64,000 nucleotides of DNA from positions 2,728,001 through 2,792,000 of the forward strand of contig NZ_CP170198.1 of assembly GCF_042434915.1 (NCBI RefSeq), in the 5' to 3' direction. A program made the translations under genes and the position numbers. Source of the stretch: Aquimarina sp042434915 (lineage in GTDB: Bacteria > Bacteroidota > Bacteroidia > Flavobacteriales > Flavobacteriaceae). Below are positions 10,338 to 19,225 of the stretch, piece after piece (the first letter of the stretch is position 1; each line of letters starts with the position of its first letter). The notes under the pieces are model-generated. The model saw only the letters and a list, made by a program, of their open reading frames with translations, was not told where the DNA came from and made no database searches.

Positions 10338-10586
10338 ATGAACTATATAATTAAACTTCTTTTTATAATTTTTGCAGTCCTTATTGCTATCGGATATTAT
10401 TTTAAAAATTCGGGAGATCACATAACAGGTGATAAACTTATTGGTATAGCAATTTTGCTAGGATCTTTCGTTCTAATGCCTGTATTTATCTACCATCGTT
10501 GGAAAAACAAGAAAGTACAAGACTACATGTTAACAAGTGATAATATACAGAAAATGAGAGACTTTAACGAGGGAAAAAATAGTTAG
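10338..10586 (+). CDS. Small two-helix membrane protein of unknown function
   Basis: An 82-residue protein with two hydrophobic helices (residues 3-21 and 33-52) separated by a short polar loop, then a basic HRWKNKKVQ segment and a polar tail. I do not recognise a family. It follows the ClC gene after 52 bp on the same strand, so may be co-transcribed with it. Start codon ATG at 10338. Confidence 0.65.
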   Translation: MNYIIKLLFIIFAVLIAIGYYFKNSGDHITGDKLIGIAILLGSFVLMPVFIYHRWKNKKVQDYMLTSDNIQKMRDFNEGKNS

Positions 10587-10683
10587 AAATTGTTTCACTT
10601 CTGAAATTTTTACAATATAATAACATTTTTTATTAGATTTAAAAGTAACTTTAGATCTCATAAAACATATTATATTACACACC

Positions 10684-10881
10684 ATGGAAGGAACAGTTAA
10701 ATTTTTTAATGAGTCCAAAGGTTTCGGATTCATAACCAACGACGAAACAGGAAAAGACATTTTTGTACACGCTTCAGGATTAAACGGCGAAGCATTAAAT
10801 GAAGGTGACAAAGTAGAGTATCAAGAAGAAGAAGGAAGAAAAGGAATTATTGCTGCACAGGTACGCGTAATTCATGAGTAA
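10684..10881 (+). CDS. Cold-shock domain protein (CspA family)
   Basis: A 65-residue single cold-shock domain, an RNA chaperone that binds single-stranded RNA. Both RNA-binding motifs are intact: RNP1 KGFGFI and RNP2 DIFVHAS. The ATG start gives MEGTVKFFNESKGFGFI. Upstream 97 bp is non-coding, probably a 5' leader; a strong terminator follows the stop. Confidence 0.95.
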   Translation: MEGTVKFFNESKGFGFITNDETGKDIFVHASGLNGEALNEGDKVEYQEEEGRKGIIAAQVRVIHE

Positions 10882-10901
10882 GGTATACGTTACGAAGTTT
10901 C

Positions 10902-10930
10902 AAAAAGCACTGCTTAGGCAGTGCTTTTTT
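10902..10930. terminator. Terminator after the cold-shock gene
   Basis: Twelve-bp stem AAAAAGCACTGC / GCAGTGCTTTTT (10902-10913, 10918-10929) with a four-base loop and flanking T run. It reaches the stop codon of the convergent gene at 10929 and probably serves both strands. Confidence 0.88.
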
Positions 10931-11702
10931 AGTTTTTAATTATGTCGTATCGTGCTTTGTAAACTTCAGCTTGATGCATTATATAAGAAAGTACTTTCAG
11001 CTTATCATCTAAAGCAACAATAGAATCCGTCTCCTTTTGTTCAGCTAAAAAATCTATAAAATTATACACTTCACTTTGAGGAATATCAATTTGATCTGTA
11101 ATAAATTTTATGGAATACATAGCTGTAATACTTTGTACCGCAACATAAGTACGCTCATCCTTCAAACTTTTTTTAAAAACATTAAAAAGTCCTAATAAAT
11201 TAATTGATCCTCTTCCAGATAGTCCATTAAGTGCTGTATTCTTGATATTAGACTGTTTATCATTAAAGCCAGAAACTCCCATTCGTTTAAGATCCGCTGC
11301 GCTCCATAAAGGCAAGACATCTTCGTATGTAGTTATATTTTGTAAATCTTTGGTTAAATTGCCTGTTAAAGTATGTGTGGACAGCATCACGGGTTCTAGT
11401 TCGTTCATTGCAATTTCTAAACGAACATTTATAGCTTTCACAACGAGATCATGCGGTTGCACTATATAGGTCTTATGAGTATGCTGTATTGAAGAGAAGA
11501 TTAAAGTATCCTTTGCAAACATTCGCATAGTAAACCTACCCTTTATACTGGTAACAACGCCTGTGTTTTGCGTTTTATTATAAATATGAACTCCTTCAAC
11601 AGCTCCAGATTCATCCAAAATAACACCAAAAATTTGCTCTCCCTCTTGTGCTGCGCCTAAAAGTGTATAGAGGCATAACATAATAAATGTAATTTTTTTC
11701 AT
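10929..11702 (-). CDS. Exported carboxypeptidase-like regulatory domain protein
   Basis: A 257-aa protein with signal peptide (residues 1-18, ending GAAQ) and a carboxypeptidase-D-like domain (about 24-105, IFGVILDESGAVEGVHIYN then STKGRF-like turn), as found at the N terminus of SusC proteins but here without a barrel. The rest is helical and not recognised. Proteins of this type are common and mostly uncharacterised in flavobacteria. Convergent with the cold-shock gene; monocistronic as far as visible. Confidence 0.8.
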   Translation of the reverse strand: MKKITFIMLCLYTLLGAAQEGEQIFGVILDESGAVEGVHIYNKTQNTGVVTSIKGRFTMRMFAKDTLIFSSIQHTHKTYIVQPHDLVVKAINVRLEIAMNELEPVMLSTHTLTGNLTKDLQNITTYEDVLPLWSAADLKRMGVSGFNDKQSNIKNTALNGLSGRGSINLLGLFNVFKKSLKDERTYVAVQSITAMYSIKFITDQIDIPQSEVYNFIDFLAEQKETDSIVALDDKLKVLSYIMHQAEVYKARYDIIKN

Positions 11703-11790
11703 GCAGTAGTCTTTCGGTACAAAAGACCCGTATGAGTGACTAACGTTGCATGGTAATATTTAGGTTAGGGTAGCAAAAATTGAAGAACTC

Positions 11791-12240
11791 CTAGTTCAAA
11801 TTACGTTTTTCTACAAAAAAACGTTTTAAAAGTGTGCTGCATTCGTTTTCAAGTACTCCCCCACTCATTGTAGTTCTAGGATGTAATGTTGTGCCCATAG
11901 CAATACAACCGCGTTGCTCATCTCTTGCACCATATACTATTTTTTTTATTTGACTCCAAAACAAGGCACCCGCGCACATTTGACAAGGTTCAATGGTCAC
12001 ATATAAAGTACATTCATTCAAATATTTTCCTCCCAGATAATTTGCTGCTGCAGTTATAGCTTGCATCTCGGCATGCGCTGTAACATCGTTAAGCAACTCA
12101 GTTAGATTATGAGCTCTAGCAATAATCTGATCCTGAACGACTATTATTGCGCCAATAGGAATTTCTCCCTGTTCATAAGCTTGCTCGGCTTCTTGCAATG
12201 CTTTTTTCATAAAATAAGTATCGTCAAACGGCTCAATCAT
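11791..12240 (-). CDS. tadA: tRNA-specific adenosine deaminase
   Basis: Zinc enzyme that converts A34 to inosine in tRNA-Arg(ACG). Cytidine-deaminase fold with zinc and catalytic motif HAEMQA (residues about 56-61) and PCQMCAGA (about 86-93). At 149 aa it is of normal length. The Met at 12240 gives the N terminus MIEPFDDTYFMKKALQEAE seen in flavobacterial homologues; a second Met is at residue 11. A possible -7 element ends only 11 bp upstream of the start. Confidence 0.93.
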   Translation of the reverse strand: MIEPFDDTYFMKKALQEAEQAYEQGEIPIGAIIVVQDQIIARAHNLTELLNDVTAHAEMQAITAAANYLGGKYLNECTLYVTIEPCQMCAGALFWSQIKKIVYGARDEQRGCIAMGTTLHPRTTMSGGVLENECSTLLKRFFVEKRNLN

Positions 12241-12250
12241 ATTTTTTTTT

Positions 12251-12258
12251 CAAAATTA
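12251..12258 (-). promoter_or_regulatory. Possible -7 element of tadA
   Basis: Plus-strand CAAAATTA reads TAATTTTG on the minus strand, matching TAnnTTTG. The predicted start of transcription would be only a few bases before the ATG at 12240, giving a nearly leaderless mRNA. Confidence 0.4.
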
Positions 12259-12366
12259 CTAAAATTTAAATCATGCTACTAAAGATACACTACACCAGAA
12301 TACTGCACATGAAAACAAAATCGTATTTTTTACCCAATCATAGCGATAAGAAACTCGCATATTAGC

Positions 12367-12374
12367 TATTTTTG
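12367..12374 (+). promoter_or_regulatory. -7 element of dxs
   Basis: TATTTTTG matches TAnnTTTG, 26 bp before the proposed TTG start of dxs. Confidence 0.5.
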
Positions 12375-12400
12375 TAGCTACCAATCAAAAAGACTTTCTC

Positions 12401-14176
12401 TTGATAGATTCTATAAAATATCCTTTGCTATCTGCTATCGAATATCCTTCTGATCTAAGAAAATTATCGTCAGTACAGCTTCTGGCATTAGCCCAAGAAT
12501 TGCGGAAATTCATTATAGACATCGTTGCTTCCAAAGAGGGGCACCTCGGTGCAAGTTTGGGAGTTATTGAATTATCCATAGCCTTACATTATATATTTGA
12601 TACTCCTAACGATCAGCTTGTTTGGGATGTGGGGCATCAAGCCTATCCTCATAAAATATTAACCGGAAGAAAAGATCGTTTTCATACCAACCGACAGTTG
12701 GGGGGTCTTAGTGGTTTTCCTAAACGAGAAGAAAGTCCATACGATACCTTTGGAGTAGGCCACTCTTCTACTTCAATATCTGCTGCTTTGGGGATGGCAA
12801 TTGCTTCAAAACTAAAAGGAGATACAACCAAACAACATATTGCAGTAATTGGAGACGCCTCAATTGCTAGCGGAATGGCTTTTGAAGGATTGAATCACGG
12901 CGGTGTAACGGATGCTAACCTCCTAATTATTTTGAACGATAATGCCATCGGCATTGACCCAAGTGTGGGTGCACTTAAAGAATATCTCACCAAAGCAAAA
13001 GTAGGACGTAAGCCAAAGACCGATAATATTATTGAAGCGCTCAACTTCAAATACTATGGTCCGATTGATGGCCATGACCTACCTACATTGCTAGAGGAAT
13101 TGAAACGGTTAAAAACTATACAAGGCCCCAAATTACTACATGTAATTACGACCAAGGGCAAAGGCTTAAAACAAGCCGAAGAAAACCAAGTGCAATACCA
13201 TGCCCCAGGTAAGTTTAATGCGCATACTGGTGAATTATTGCCCAAAAATAAAGTTGTTATACCCCCCAAATTTCAGGATGTATTTGGCTTAACACTCCTA
13301 GAATTGGCGCGTAACAACTCAAAGATTGTAGGTATCACTCCTGCAATGCCTACAGGGAGTTCTTTAAAATATATGATGGACGAGATGCCTGATCGTGCCT
13401 TTGATGTTGGTATCGCAGAACAACATGCGGTCACACTAGCTGCTGGTATGGCAACCCAAGGACTTACGGTTTTTTGTGCTATCTATTCAACTTTTTTACA
13501 ACGTGCTTATGATCAAATCATACATGATGTAGCTTTACAAAACTTGCCCGTAATCTTTTGTGTAGATCGTGCAGGTTTGGTAGGAGCAGATGGTGCTACA
13601 CACCATGGAGTGTTTGATATTGCCTATCTCAATTGCATTCCTAATATGCTTATCGCGGCTCCTATTGACGAAATCGAACTGCGTAATTTATTATATACCG
13701 CTTCGCTAGGTCTCAATTATCCAATCGCGATACGATATCCCCGCGGACGAGGTACATTATTGGACTGGCAAAAACCTTTTAAGGATATTGTCATAGGTGA
13801 AGGAAAGTGTCTACGTAAAGGTAGTAAAGTAGCCATTATCTCAACAGGTACTATTGGTACAAATGTGACAGAAGCAATTCACCTAGCCAATGTAACGGTA
13901 AGCCATTATCATTTTCCCTTCGTAAAGCCACTGGACACAAGATTGTTAAATTCTATTTTTATGGAGTACGAAACTATCGTAACCGCAGAGGATGGTACGA
14001 TTGTAGGAGGTTTTGGAAGTACAATTGCTGCCTACGCCATGCAACAAAAGTATAAAGGATCTATTAAAACACTGGGGATGCCCGACAGCTTTATCGAACA
14101 CGGCACTCCAGATCAACTGCATGACCAATGTGGTACCTCAACCAATGCACTCATTGAAAAAATAAGAAATCTATAA
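12401..14176 (+). CDS. dxs: 1-deoxy-D-xylulose-5-phosphate synthase
   Basis: Thiamine-diphosphate enzyme joining pyruvate and glyceraldehyde 3-phosphate in the first step of the MEP isoprenoid pathway. Motifs: HLGASLGVIEL (about 48), WDVGHQAYPHKILTGR (about 77), ThDP/Mg site GDASIASGMAFEGLNHG with downstream NDN, and transketolase pyrimidine-domain AEQHAVTLAAGMA (about 340). The 591-aa length is near that of flavobacterial enzymes. No ATG is in frame at the N terminus; TTG at 12401 is the likely start, giving (L/M)IDSIKYPLL before PSDLRKLS. The promoter at 12367 fits this start. Confidence 0.94.
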   Translation: MIDSIKYPLLSAIEYPSDLRKLSSVQLLALAQELRKFIIDIVASKEGHLGASLGVIELSIALHYIFDTPNDQLVWDVGHQAYPHKILTGRKDRFHTNRQLGGLSGFPKREESPYDTFGVGHSSTSISAALGMAIASKLKGDTTKQHIAVIGDASIASGMAFEGLNHGGVTDANLLIILNDNAIGIDPSVGALKEYLTKAKVGRKPKTDNIIEALNFKYYGPIDGHDLPTLLEELKRLKTIQGPKLLHVITTKGKGLKQAEENQVQYHAPGKFNAHTGELLPKNKVVIPPKFQDVFGLTLLELARNNSKIVGITPAMPTGSSLKYMMDEMPDRAFDVGIAEQHAVTLAAGMATQGLTVFCAIYSTFLQRAYDQIIHDVALQNLPVIFCVDRAGLVGADGATHHGVFDIAYLNCIPNMLIAAPIDEIELRNLLYTASLGLNYPIAIRYPRGRGTLLDWQKPFKDIVIGEGKCLRKGSKVAIISTGTIGTNVTEAIHLANVTVSHYHFPFVKPLDTRLLNSIFMEYETIVTAEDGTIVGGFGSTIAAYAMQQKYKGSIKTLGMPDSFIEHGTPDQLHDQCGTSTNALIEKIRNL

Positions 14177-14274
14177 GTATATTCTTACTTTTTATTCTTT
14201 TATGGAGAAATACTTCAAAATTACTCGATAAAATACTTATTTTGCGGACGTTATTAAACTTAAAAAGCAATATT

Positions 14275-14730
14275 ATGAAAAAAATTAGTGTATTTATCCT
14301 ACTTATCGCCGCAACTTTTGCCTCTTGCTCTAAAGATGATGATGGTGGATCAGAAATTTCTGAAGCGAATTTAGTTGGAAAATGGCAATGGACAGCTTCT
14401 ACAGAAAATGGTAAGACATATGAACTTGATGAATGTGATAAGTTGGACAGTTTAGAATTCAAATCAAATGGAGAAGTAGTTGATACTTATTTTGACACAG
14501 TTTCTTCTGAAAACAGCACATGTGAACCAGCGTCTTCAACTAGTAAATGGTCACTTTCTGGAGATCAATTAACTGTAACCTCTGAATTTAGTGGTGTTAG
14601 TAGCACTAGTACTGGCACGATTAAACAATTAACTGATTCTACACTGGTTCTCGAGTTCATCGATGAAGATGAAGATGAAAATGGTGATGAGACAACTTTT
14701 GTATTCGTGGATACTTATAAAAGAATCTAA
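14275..14730 (+). CDS. Lipocalin-like lipoprotein, first of a tandem pair
   Basis: A 151-aa exported lipoprotein starting MKKISVFILLIAATFASC, with lipobox cysteine followed by acidic SKDDDGGS, a form typical of surface-exposed flavobacterial lipoproteins. The mature part (LVGKWQWTAS... near residue 30, then WSLSGDQLTVT) resembles small lipocalin-like domains. An upstream in-frame ATG at 14242 is unlikely as the signal peptide begins at 14275. Paralogue of the next gene with a nearly identical N-terminal 30 residues and a similar terminator, so the pair arose by tandem duplication. Function unknown. Confidence 0.85.
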   Translation: MKKISVFILLIAATFASCSKDDDGGSEISEANLVGKWQWTASTENGKTYELDECDKLDSLEFKSNGEVVDTYFDTVSSENSTCEPASSTSKWSLSGDQLTVTSEFSGVSSTSTGTIKQLTDSTLVLEFIDEDEDENGDETTFVFVDTYKRI

Positions 14731-14760
14731 AAATAATATTTAAACCTTAGGTCATTAATC

Positions 14761-14794
14761 AACCAGTCTTTCAACTTTAAAAGACTGGTTTTTT
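14761..14794 (+). terminator. Terminator of first lipoprotein gene
   Basis: Ten-bp stem AACCAGTCTT / AAGACTGGTT (14761-14770, 14781-14790) followed by T residues. Confidence 0.88.
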
Positions 14795-14866
14795 ATTTGA
14801 AGAATACCATGTTGCATAAAAGCTCTATTTATAGTTTATTTGCACCTCAAATCAATTTAATATATT

Positions 14867-15313
14867 ATGAAAAAAATTAGTGTATTTATCCTGCTAATAG
14901 CAGCAACCCTTACCTCTTGCTCCAAAGATGATGACGGTGGATCAGATGAAAACGGTGGATCAGAAATTTCTGAGTCAAACTTAGTAGGAAAGTGGCTATT
15001 AACAGGTATTACTCGCGATGGAAAAGCTGTTGAACTAGACGAATGCGATCTTAAAACATCTTATGAATTCAAAAGTGATAAAACATCGATATTTGTAGAA
15101 ACTGGTATTATTGGAGAAGGTACTAATGAAGAAGTATGCAGAGAATGGGCGTATCCAGCAAAATGGAGTTTATCAAATTCCACACTAACCATTATTTACG
15201 ATGATGAGAATGAAGCTTTAGAAATCATTGAGCTATCAAATACCACTTTAATTTTTGACGATAGTGATAATGATAGTGAGGATTCTTCTTTTTCGACTTT
15301 TGAAAAAATGTAA
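14867..15313 (+). CDS. Lipocalin-like lipoprotein, second of a tandem pair
   Basis: A 148-aa paralogue of the preceding protein with the same lipoprotein signal (MKKISVFILLIAATLTSC) and LVGKW beginning of the mature domain, but with an in-frame micro-duplication giving GGSDENGGSEIS after the lipobox. Divergence rises toward the C terminus. It has its own spacer and its own AACCAGTC-type terminator, so is probably transcribed separately. Function unknown; probably an outer-membrane or surface lipoprotein. Confidence 0.85.
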   Translation: MKKISVFILLIAATLTSCSKDDDGGSDENGGSEISESNLVGKWLLTGITRDGKAVELDECDLKTSYEFKSDKTSIFVETGIIGEGTNEEVCREWAYPAKWSLSNSTLTIIYDDENEALEIIELSNTTLIFDDSDNDSEDSSFSTFEKM

Positions 15314-15337
15314 TAATCTATCTACTCTTATACAACA

Positions 15338-15372
15338 AACCAGTCTTTTAAAATTAAAAGACTGGTTTTTTT
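15338..15372 (+). terminator. Terminator of second lipoprotein gene
   Basis: Twelve-bp stem AACCAGTCTTTT / AAAAGACTGGTT (15338-15349, 15356-15367) followed by a T run; same stem sequence as the terminator of the first paralogue. Confidence 0.9.
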
Positions 15373-15488
15373 ATGAATATGCTCCAAAAACCTTAAACTA
15401 TCATAGTCACCTGTTAAGTTAACACCTTCACCTACTGATTATTTCAATAAACAATTATTCTATATAGTTCAGCGTAAGCTACAACATA

Positions 15489-15609
15489 GTCAGCGCTACG
15501 CTGGATACTTAATTTTATGTGATTATCGACCAACTTAGTGCGATGGTAAATTAAGAACTTGCGATATTTATAAAATTAGTACGCTGGACACCAAATTTAT
15601 CGCGCTGAC
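15489..15609. other. Closed inverted-repeat structure, possible ncRNA or palindromic repeat
   Basis: The outer arms GTCAGCGC (15489-15496) and GCGCTGAC (15602-15609) are perfect complements 105 bp apart; inside them CTTAATTT (15508-15515) pairs with AAATTAAG (15548-15555). No ORF is seen here. This is the only structure noted in the gap 15373-15643. Whether it is transcribed is unknown. Confidence 0.4.
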
Positions 15610-15643
15610 TACTCAATCCAAACCAATTAGATATGGTATGTAA

Positions 15644-16348
15644 TCAAGATTTCTTTTTATATCGGCTAATATATCCTTGCTTACGATCTGGTATATGGTT
15701 AAAGACATATTTACCTGTCCGTCTTATTTCATCTACAGCTTCTTTAAGGTAACTACACGCCTTATCACGCATTAATTTAGATGTCGAAGTAGATAATTGA
15801 TGGTTAGTTGCTTTGGCTTTGGTCGCGCCCAATTGTGTTGACAACGCTTGCGCCTTTTTAATACGTTCTTGTATGGCGATAATAGAATTTTGAGTTTTTA
15901 CATACTCGCTTCCCAAAACAGCGAGGTCGCTTAAATCCTGTATCATATCAGCAGCGCTCTTACCTTTACGGGTTTGTTTTAAGGCGGCCGCTATACGTTG
16001 GTTATTTGGATATACAAATTTAAAATCAGCAATTAAGGCATTGCGCAATGCAAAACCTTCTTTGGCTGCATCTTGCCAAGATTTTTTAATTTCTTTTTGC
16101 TCGTAACGCTCTTTGATCCAAAGTGCTTGTGCATAGCGACACGCTCCTGCACGAATACCCAAAGTATCTACATACCTAGTCCAATCTAAACCTGCTGCTT
16201 TTAATTCGCGTTTATCCTGTTGTATCCACAGGGATAGATCTTCGGCTTCTTGAAGTTGTACATCTACTGGCATGGTGGGTGCTTTAACGGCTTCGCTTGG
16301 CATTGCGGCAAGCGTCTCTTGTAACTGCGTATAGTATTGTAATGACAT
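15644..16348 (-). CDS. Conserved hypothetical protein, helical
   Basis: A 234-aa soluble protein, rich in Ala, Lys and Gln and mostly helical, with no signal peptide or membrane helix. Residues about 95-165 (LRNALIADFKFVYPNNQRIAAALKQ, then LAVLGSEY) and a basic C terminus (IPDRKQGYISRYKKKS) are visible, but I recognise no family. Codon use and frame integrity look normal. It is monocistronic with a possible TAAAGATA (minus TATCTTTA) promoter-like box near 16375. Confidence 0.75.
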   Translation of the reverse strand: MSLQYYTQLQETLAAMPSEAVKAPTMPVDVQLQEAEDLSLWIQQDKRELKAAGLDWTRYVDTLGIRAGACRYAQALWIKERYEQKEIKKSWQDAAKEGFALRNALIADFKFVYPNNQRIAAALKQTRKGKSAADMIQDLSDLAVLGSEYVKTQNSIIAIQERIKKAQALSTQLGATKAKATNHQLSTSTSKLMRDKACSYLKEAVDEIRRTGKYVFNHIPDRKQGYISRYKKKS

Positions 16349-16515
16349 TGGTTAGGTTTTAAGCGTACTAAGCTTAAAGATACTAAAGCTTACCAATTCT
16401 TCAGTATTTATTGACATTACATAATAAGATTTTTTTACATAGGTCATACCACATATTAAAATCTGTAAAGAAAGAATTCTATACCTATTCCTACAGTTAA
16501 CAATAGTAGAAGGCC

Positions 16516-17862
16516 TTACACCTTAGCGCCACGTATTTTTTGAAACTTCAATAAGGCGTTACTATCGGTAAGACTTGCTACATAGTTACAGATACTTATC
16601 AAACGGCTATACAAATCTTCATTTTTATAATCGAAATTCGCGCCTTCAGCTCTTAGAATTAGTTTGTCATAATTAGAGCAATTATCCTCAATATAATGCT
16701 TTGTTGCTTCACAATACGTATGCAGTAGAGTGGCCAGTATTTCGTAACCCGCAATTTCCTTCTCGGTAACTTCCTGACTTTGGTAGATCTTAGATACGCT
16801 GATTTTGATAATATCGTCGATTTGAGCTTCATACTTACTTTTTTCGATCAATCCACTCATAAACGTCCCTGCCAAAATAGCCTCTTCATTGGCTATAAAG
16901 ATATCGGCTGCTTCACGAATTAGGGTGTTTATTGCCAAAGCTCTTAAATAACTCAAACGGTCTGCGGTTGTGGTTAAGCTATTATACTTGGACGTATTGA
17001 TGCTATCCTTCACCAATTTGATCAGGTATTCTAAGGCATATTCTTCTTGGATCAGCCCTAAATTGATTCCGTCCTCAAAATCGATAATGGTATAGCAAAT
17101 ATCATCGGCAGCTTCTACCAGATAAGTTAGTGGATGGCGACTGTAGGTTACCTCTTTACCAAAATTATATTGAAGCAAGCCAATTTCGCGAGCTACCTCT
17201 CCAAAGAATTCTGCTTCATTTTGAAAATATCCAAATTTCTTATGTGCACTATGCGCACTTGGCTTCTTAGGTAAAGAAGCTTTTGGGTATTTCATAAAAG
17301 CGCCCAAGGTAGCATACGATAACCGCAAACCACCTTCTATACCCGCACGGGATTCGGTAAGAATCTTGAAACCGTTAGCGTTTCCTTCAAAATCTATTAA
17401 ATCTTGATATTGCTTAGCAGTAAGTTGGGATTGGTACTGTACGCCGCTTCCATTTTTAAAGTACTCACCAATAGCTTTCTCTCCCGAGTGTCCAAAGGGT
17501 GGATTACCGATATCATGCGCCAACGCAGCGGCGGCTACAATAGCACCAAAATCGTTAAAGTGATACCCGTGAACCACAGCCAGATGTGGATGCTTTTCTA
17601 GCAATTGTTTTCCCACTACTCTTCCCAAGGAGCGACCTACTACAGACACTTCGAGACTGTGTGTTAGCCGTGTATGGACAAAACTGGTTTTAGATAAGGG
17701 AATTACCTGTGTCTTATCTTGTAAACTACGAAAAGCAGATGAAAAAATGATACGGTCATAATCCACCTCAAACCCCAGACGGGTTTCATCTTGTTCTTTA
17801 CGCAATCGTTTATTTGTATCGCCTTGTCTACGGAGCGACAAAAGCTCTTCCCAGTTCATCAT
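16516..17862 (-). CDS. dgt: Deoxyguanosinetriphosphate triphosphohydrolase
   Basis: HD-domain dNTPase that splits dGTP (and often other dNTPs) to deoxynucleoside and triphosphate, controlling the dNTP pool. The metal-binding residues are visible: TRLTHSLEV (first His), LAHDIGNPPFGHSG (HD pair), and VEAADDICYTIIDFEDG with the distal Asp. N terminus MMNWEELLSLRR is typical of flavobacterial dGTPase-like proteins; 448 aa is of normal length. It is followed upstream by the CPBP gene with a 15-bp gap, so the genes on this strand may form one transcript. Confidence 0.93.
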   Translation of the reverse strand: MMNWEELLSLRRQGDTNKRLRKEQDETRLGFEVDYDRIIFSSAFRSLQDKTQVIPLSKTSFVHTRLTHSLEVSVVGRSLGRVVGKQLLEKHPHLAVVHGYHFNDFGAIVAAAALAHDIGNPPFGHSGEKAIGEYFKNGSGVQYQSQLTAKQYQDLIDFEGNANGFKILTESRAGIEGGLRLSYATLGAFMKYPKASLPKKPSAHSAHKKFGYFQNEAEFFGEVAREIGLLQYNFGKEVTYSRHPLTYLVEAADDICYTIIDFEDGINLGLIQEEYALEYLIKLVKDSINTSKYNSLTTTADRLSYLRALAINTLIREAADIFIANEEAILAGTFMSGLIEKSKYEAQIDDIIKISVSKIYQSQEVTEKEIAGYEILATLLHTYCEATKHYIEDNCSNYDKLILRAEGANFDYKNEDLYSRLISICNYVASLTDSNALLKFQKIRGAKV

Positions 17863-17877
17863 AATCTAATTCGTCAA

Positions 17878-18618
17878 TTAATATAGTAATGGATCGTAAT
17901 AATAACTGTCCAAAGATACTATTATCAAGTTATGTATGAAATGAATTATCATCCCCAACCATAAATTTTGATAGCGATATCTAAGATATCCTAATAAGAG
18001 TCCAAATGGAAAAATCCAAAGTAGCGAAATAAAAGAAAAATGTACTAATGCAAAAAGAAATGCTGTAAGTAGGATGTTCATACGAATAGAGGTAACGTTC
18101 TCTAGTTGATTAAACAAAAAACCTCGAAAGGCTAGTTCTTCAAAAATCGCCGGAAGAATAGCTACAAATATAAAAGCCAAAAGAAAGGGATGTTCATACT
18201 CGGCATAGGCCGCGTAGTAATTTGTGCTTTCATCAAACAAGGCGGTATTGATCCATTCTATACCGTAATACACCAAGAAACCCGTTACAAAAGGTGTTAA
18301 TATCACTCCTATCCACTCAAGAAGAGGTAATCGTGGTAGTGTGTACAATTTTATTATGTTTTTTACATCAAACATTATAAAAAGTATAATTAACATAGCC
18401 GATACGCTCTCAACAGCTATTTCTGTCGTTAGTGAGGTATCTTCCTTGTAAATTAGGTGTACTATAGTTAAGAATACAAGCTCTATAATATAAAAAACGA
18501 TAATAAGATTAATGTGTTCACTACGTGTCTGTTTATTTTTAAAACCTATTGATGCTCCACAACTAGCACAATAATTTGAATCTGCCGTAATGGGCTGTGT
18601 ACACGCATGACAAATCAT
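17878..18618 (-). CDS. CPBP-family intramembrane metalloprotease with N-terminal zinc ribbon
   Basis: Membrane protease of the CPBP/Rce1 (CAAX-processing-like) family. A zinc ribbon opens the protein (CHACTQP...CASCG, residues 3-21), followed by about seven hydrophobic helices. The family motifs are EELAFRGFLF (about residue 165), LVHFSF (about 198) and HFIHNL near the C terminus, giving the two Glu and His residues for the metal site. Its first four bases overlap the stop of the next upstream gene (ATGA overlap at 18615-18618), showing translational coupling with another zinc-ribbon membrane protein. Confidence 0.88.
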   Translation of the reverse strand: MICHACTQPITADSNYCASCGASIGFKNKQTRSEHINLIIVFYIIELVFLTIVHLIYKEDTSLTTEIAVESVSAMLIILFIMFDVKNIIKLYTLPRLPLLEWIGVILTPFVTGFLVYYGIEWINTALFDESTNYYAAYAEYEHPFLLAFIFVAILPAIFEELAFRGFLFNQLENVTSIRMNILLTAFLFALVHFSFISLLWIFPFGLLLGYLRYRYQNLWLGMIIHFIHNLIIVSLDSYYYDPLLY

Positions 18619-19121
18619 AAGGTAGGTGTTGAGGTGCGTTGCGATGCAGAATATAGCCCTTTGATTAAAAGTGTAAGAAACACAACTTTCATTATAATTC
18701 CGCTCAAAAGGCTCATAGGCTCAATAACAGCGTTAATTGCAATAACAGTTAGGTATAACAATAAGGCCGACAATAATGCAGCGAAGGGTTTTTCTTTGGT
18801 CCAGAAAGCTAATAACAAATACAAAATAGAAAGTATAGCATTAGTAATTAGAATTGAGATCTCCTCTGTTTTGAAAAAATAAAACAATCCAAAAACCATA
18901 AATATTCCAGACGTCCAGTATAGAGTCTTTTGAGCAGATGCTATGCGTTTAACATCTACTTCTTGCTGTTGTTTGGCCATGACGCGCTTGGCATGAAACT
19001 GGGATTGCTCCTTTTCTGTACCCAATTGGGGATATCCGCAATGCGTACAAAATTTAGCTTGTTGTTTTATAAGCGTTGCGCATTGTGAGCATACTGGTTC
19101 TTGAAGGGATAATTCTTCCAT
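18615..19121 (-). CDS. Zinc-ribbon membrane protein
   Basis: A 168-aa protein: zinc ribbon CSQCATLIKQQAKFCTHCG (about residues 11-29), a basic linker, and four hydrophobic helices (about 68-155). No catalytic motif is seen. It precedes and overlaps by 4 bp the CPBP protease gene, which has its own zinc ribbon, so the two are probably partners in one membrane complex. Exact role unknown. Confidence 0.8.
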   Translation of the reverse strand: MEELSLQEPVCSQCATLIKQQAKFCTHCGYPQLGTEKEQSQFHAKRVMAKQQQEVDVKRIASAQKTLYWTSGIFMVFGLFYFFKTEEISILITNAILSILYLLLAFWTKEKPFAALLSALLLYLTVIAINAVIEPMSLLSGIIMKVVFLTLLIKGLYSASQRTSTPTL

Positions 19122-19168
19122 AAGATAAGATTAGATTAAGTTGACAAAATGGGGAATTTAAAAGTATT

Positions 19169-19205
19169 AAAAAAAGGGAAGCTTTCGTAAGAAAACTTCC
19201 CTTTT
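19169..19205 (-). terminator. Terminator of nrdA
   Basis: Ten-bp stem AAAAGGGAAG / CTTCCCTTTT (19172-19181, 19196-19205) with a T-run on the minus strand after the stem, located 20 bp past the nrdA stop. Confidence 0.85.
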
Positions 19206-19225
19206 AAGAATCGAAACATGTAAAC

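Noticed and set aside
11242..11469. 75-aa plus-strand ORF opposite the carboxypeptidase-like gene
   Set aside because: Antisense shadow of a well-supported gene with signal peptide; no own promoter or homology recognised.
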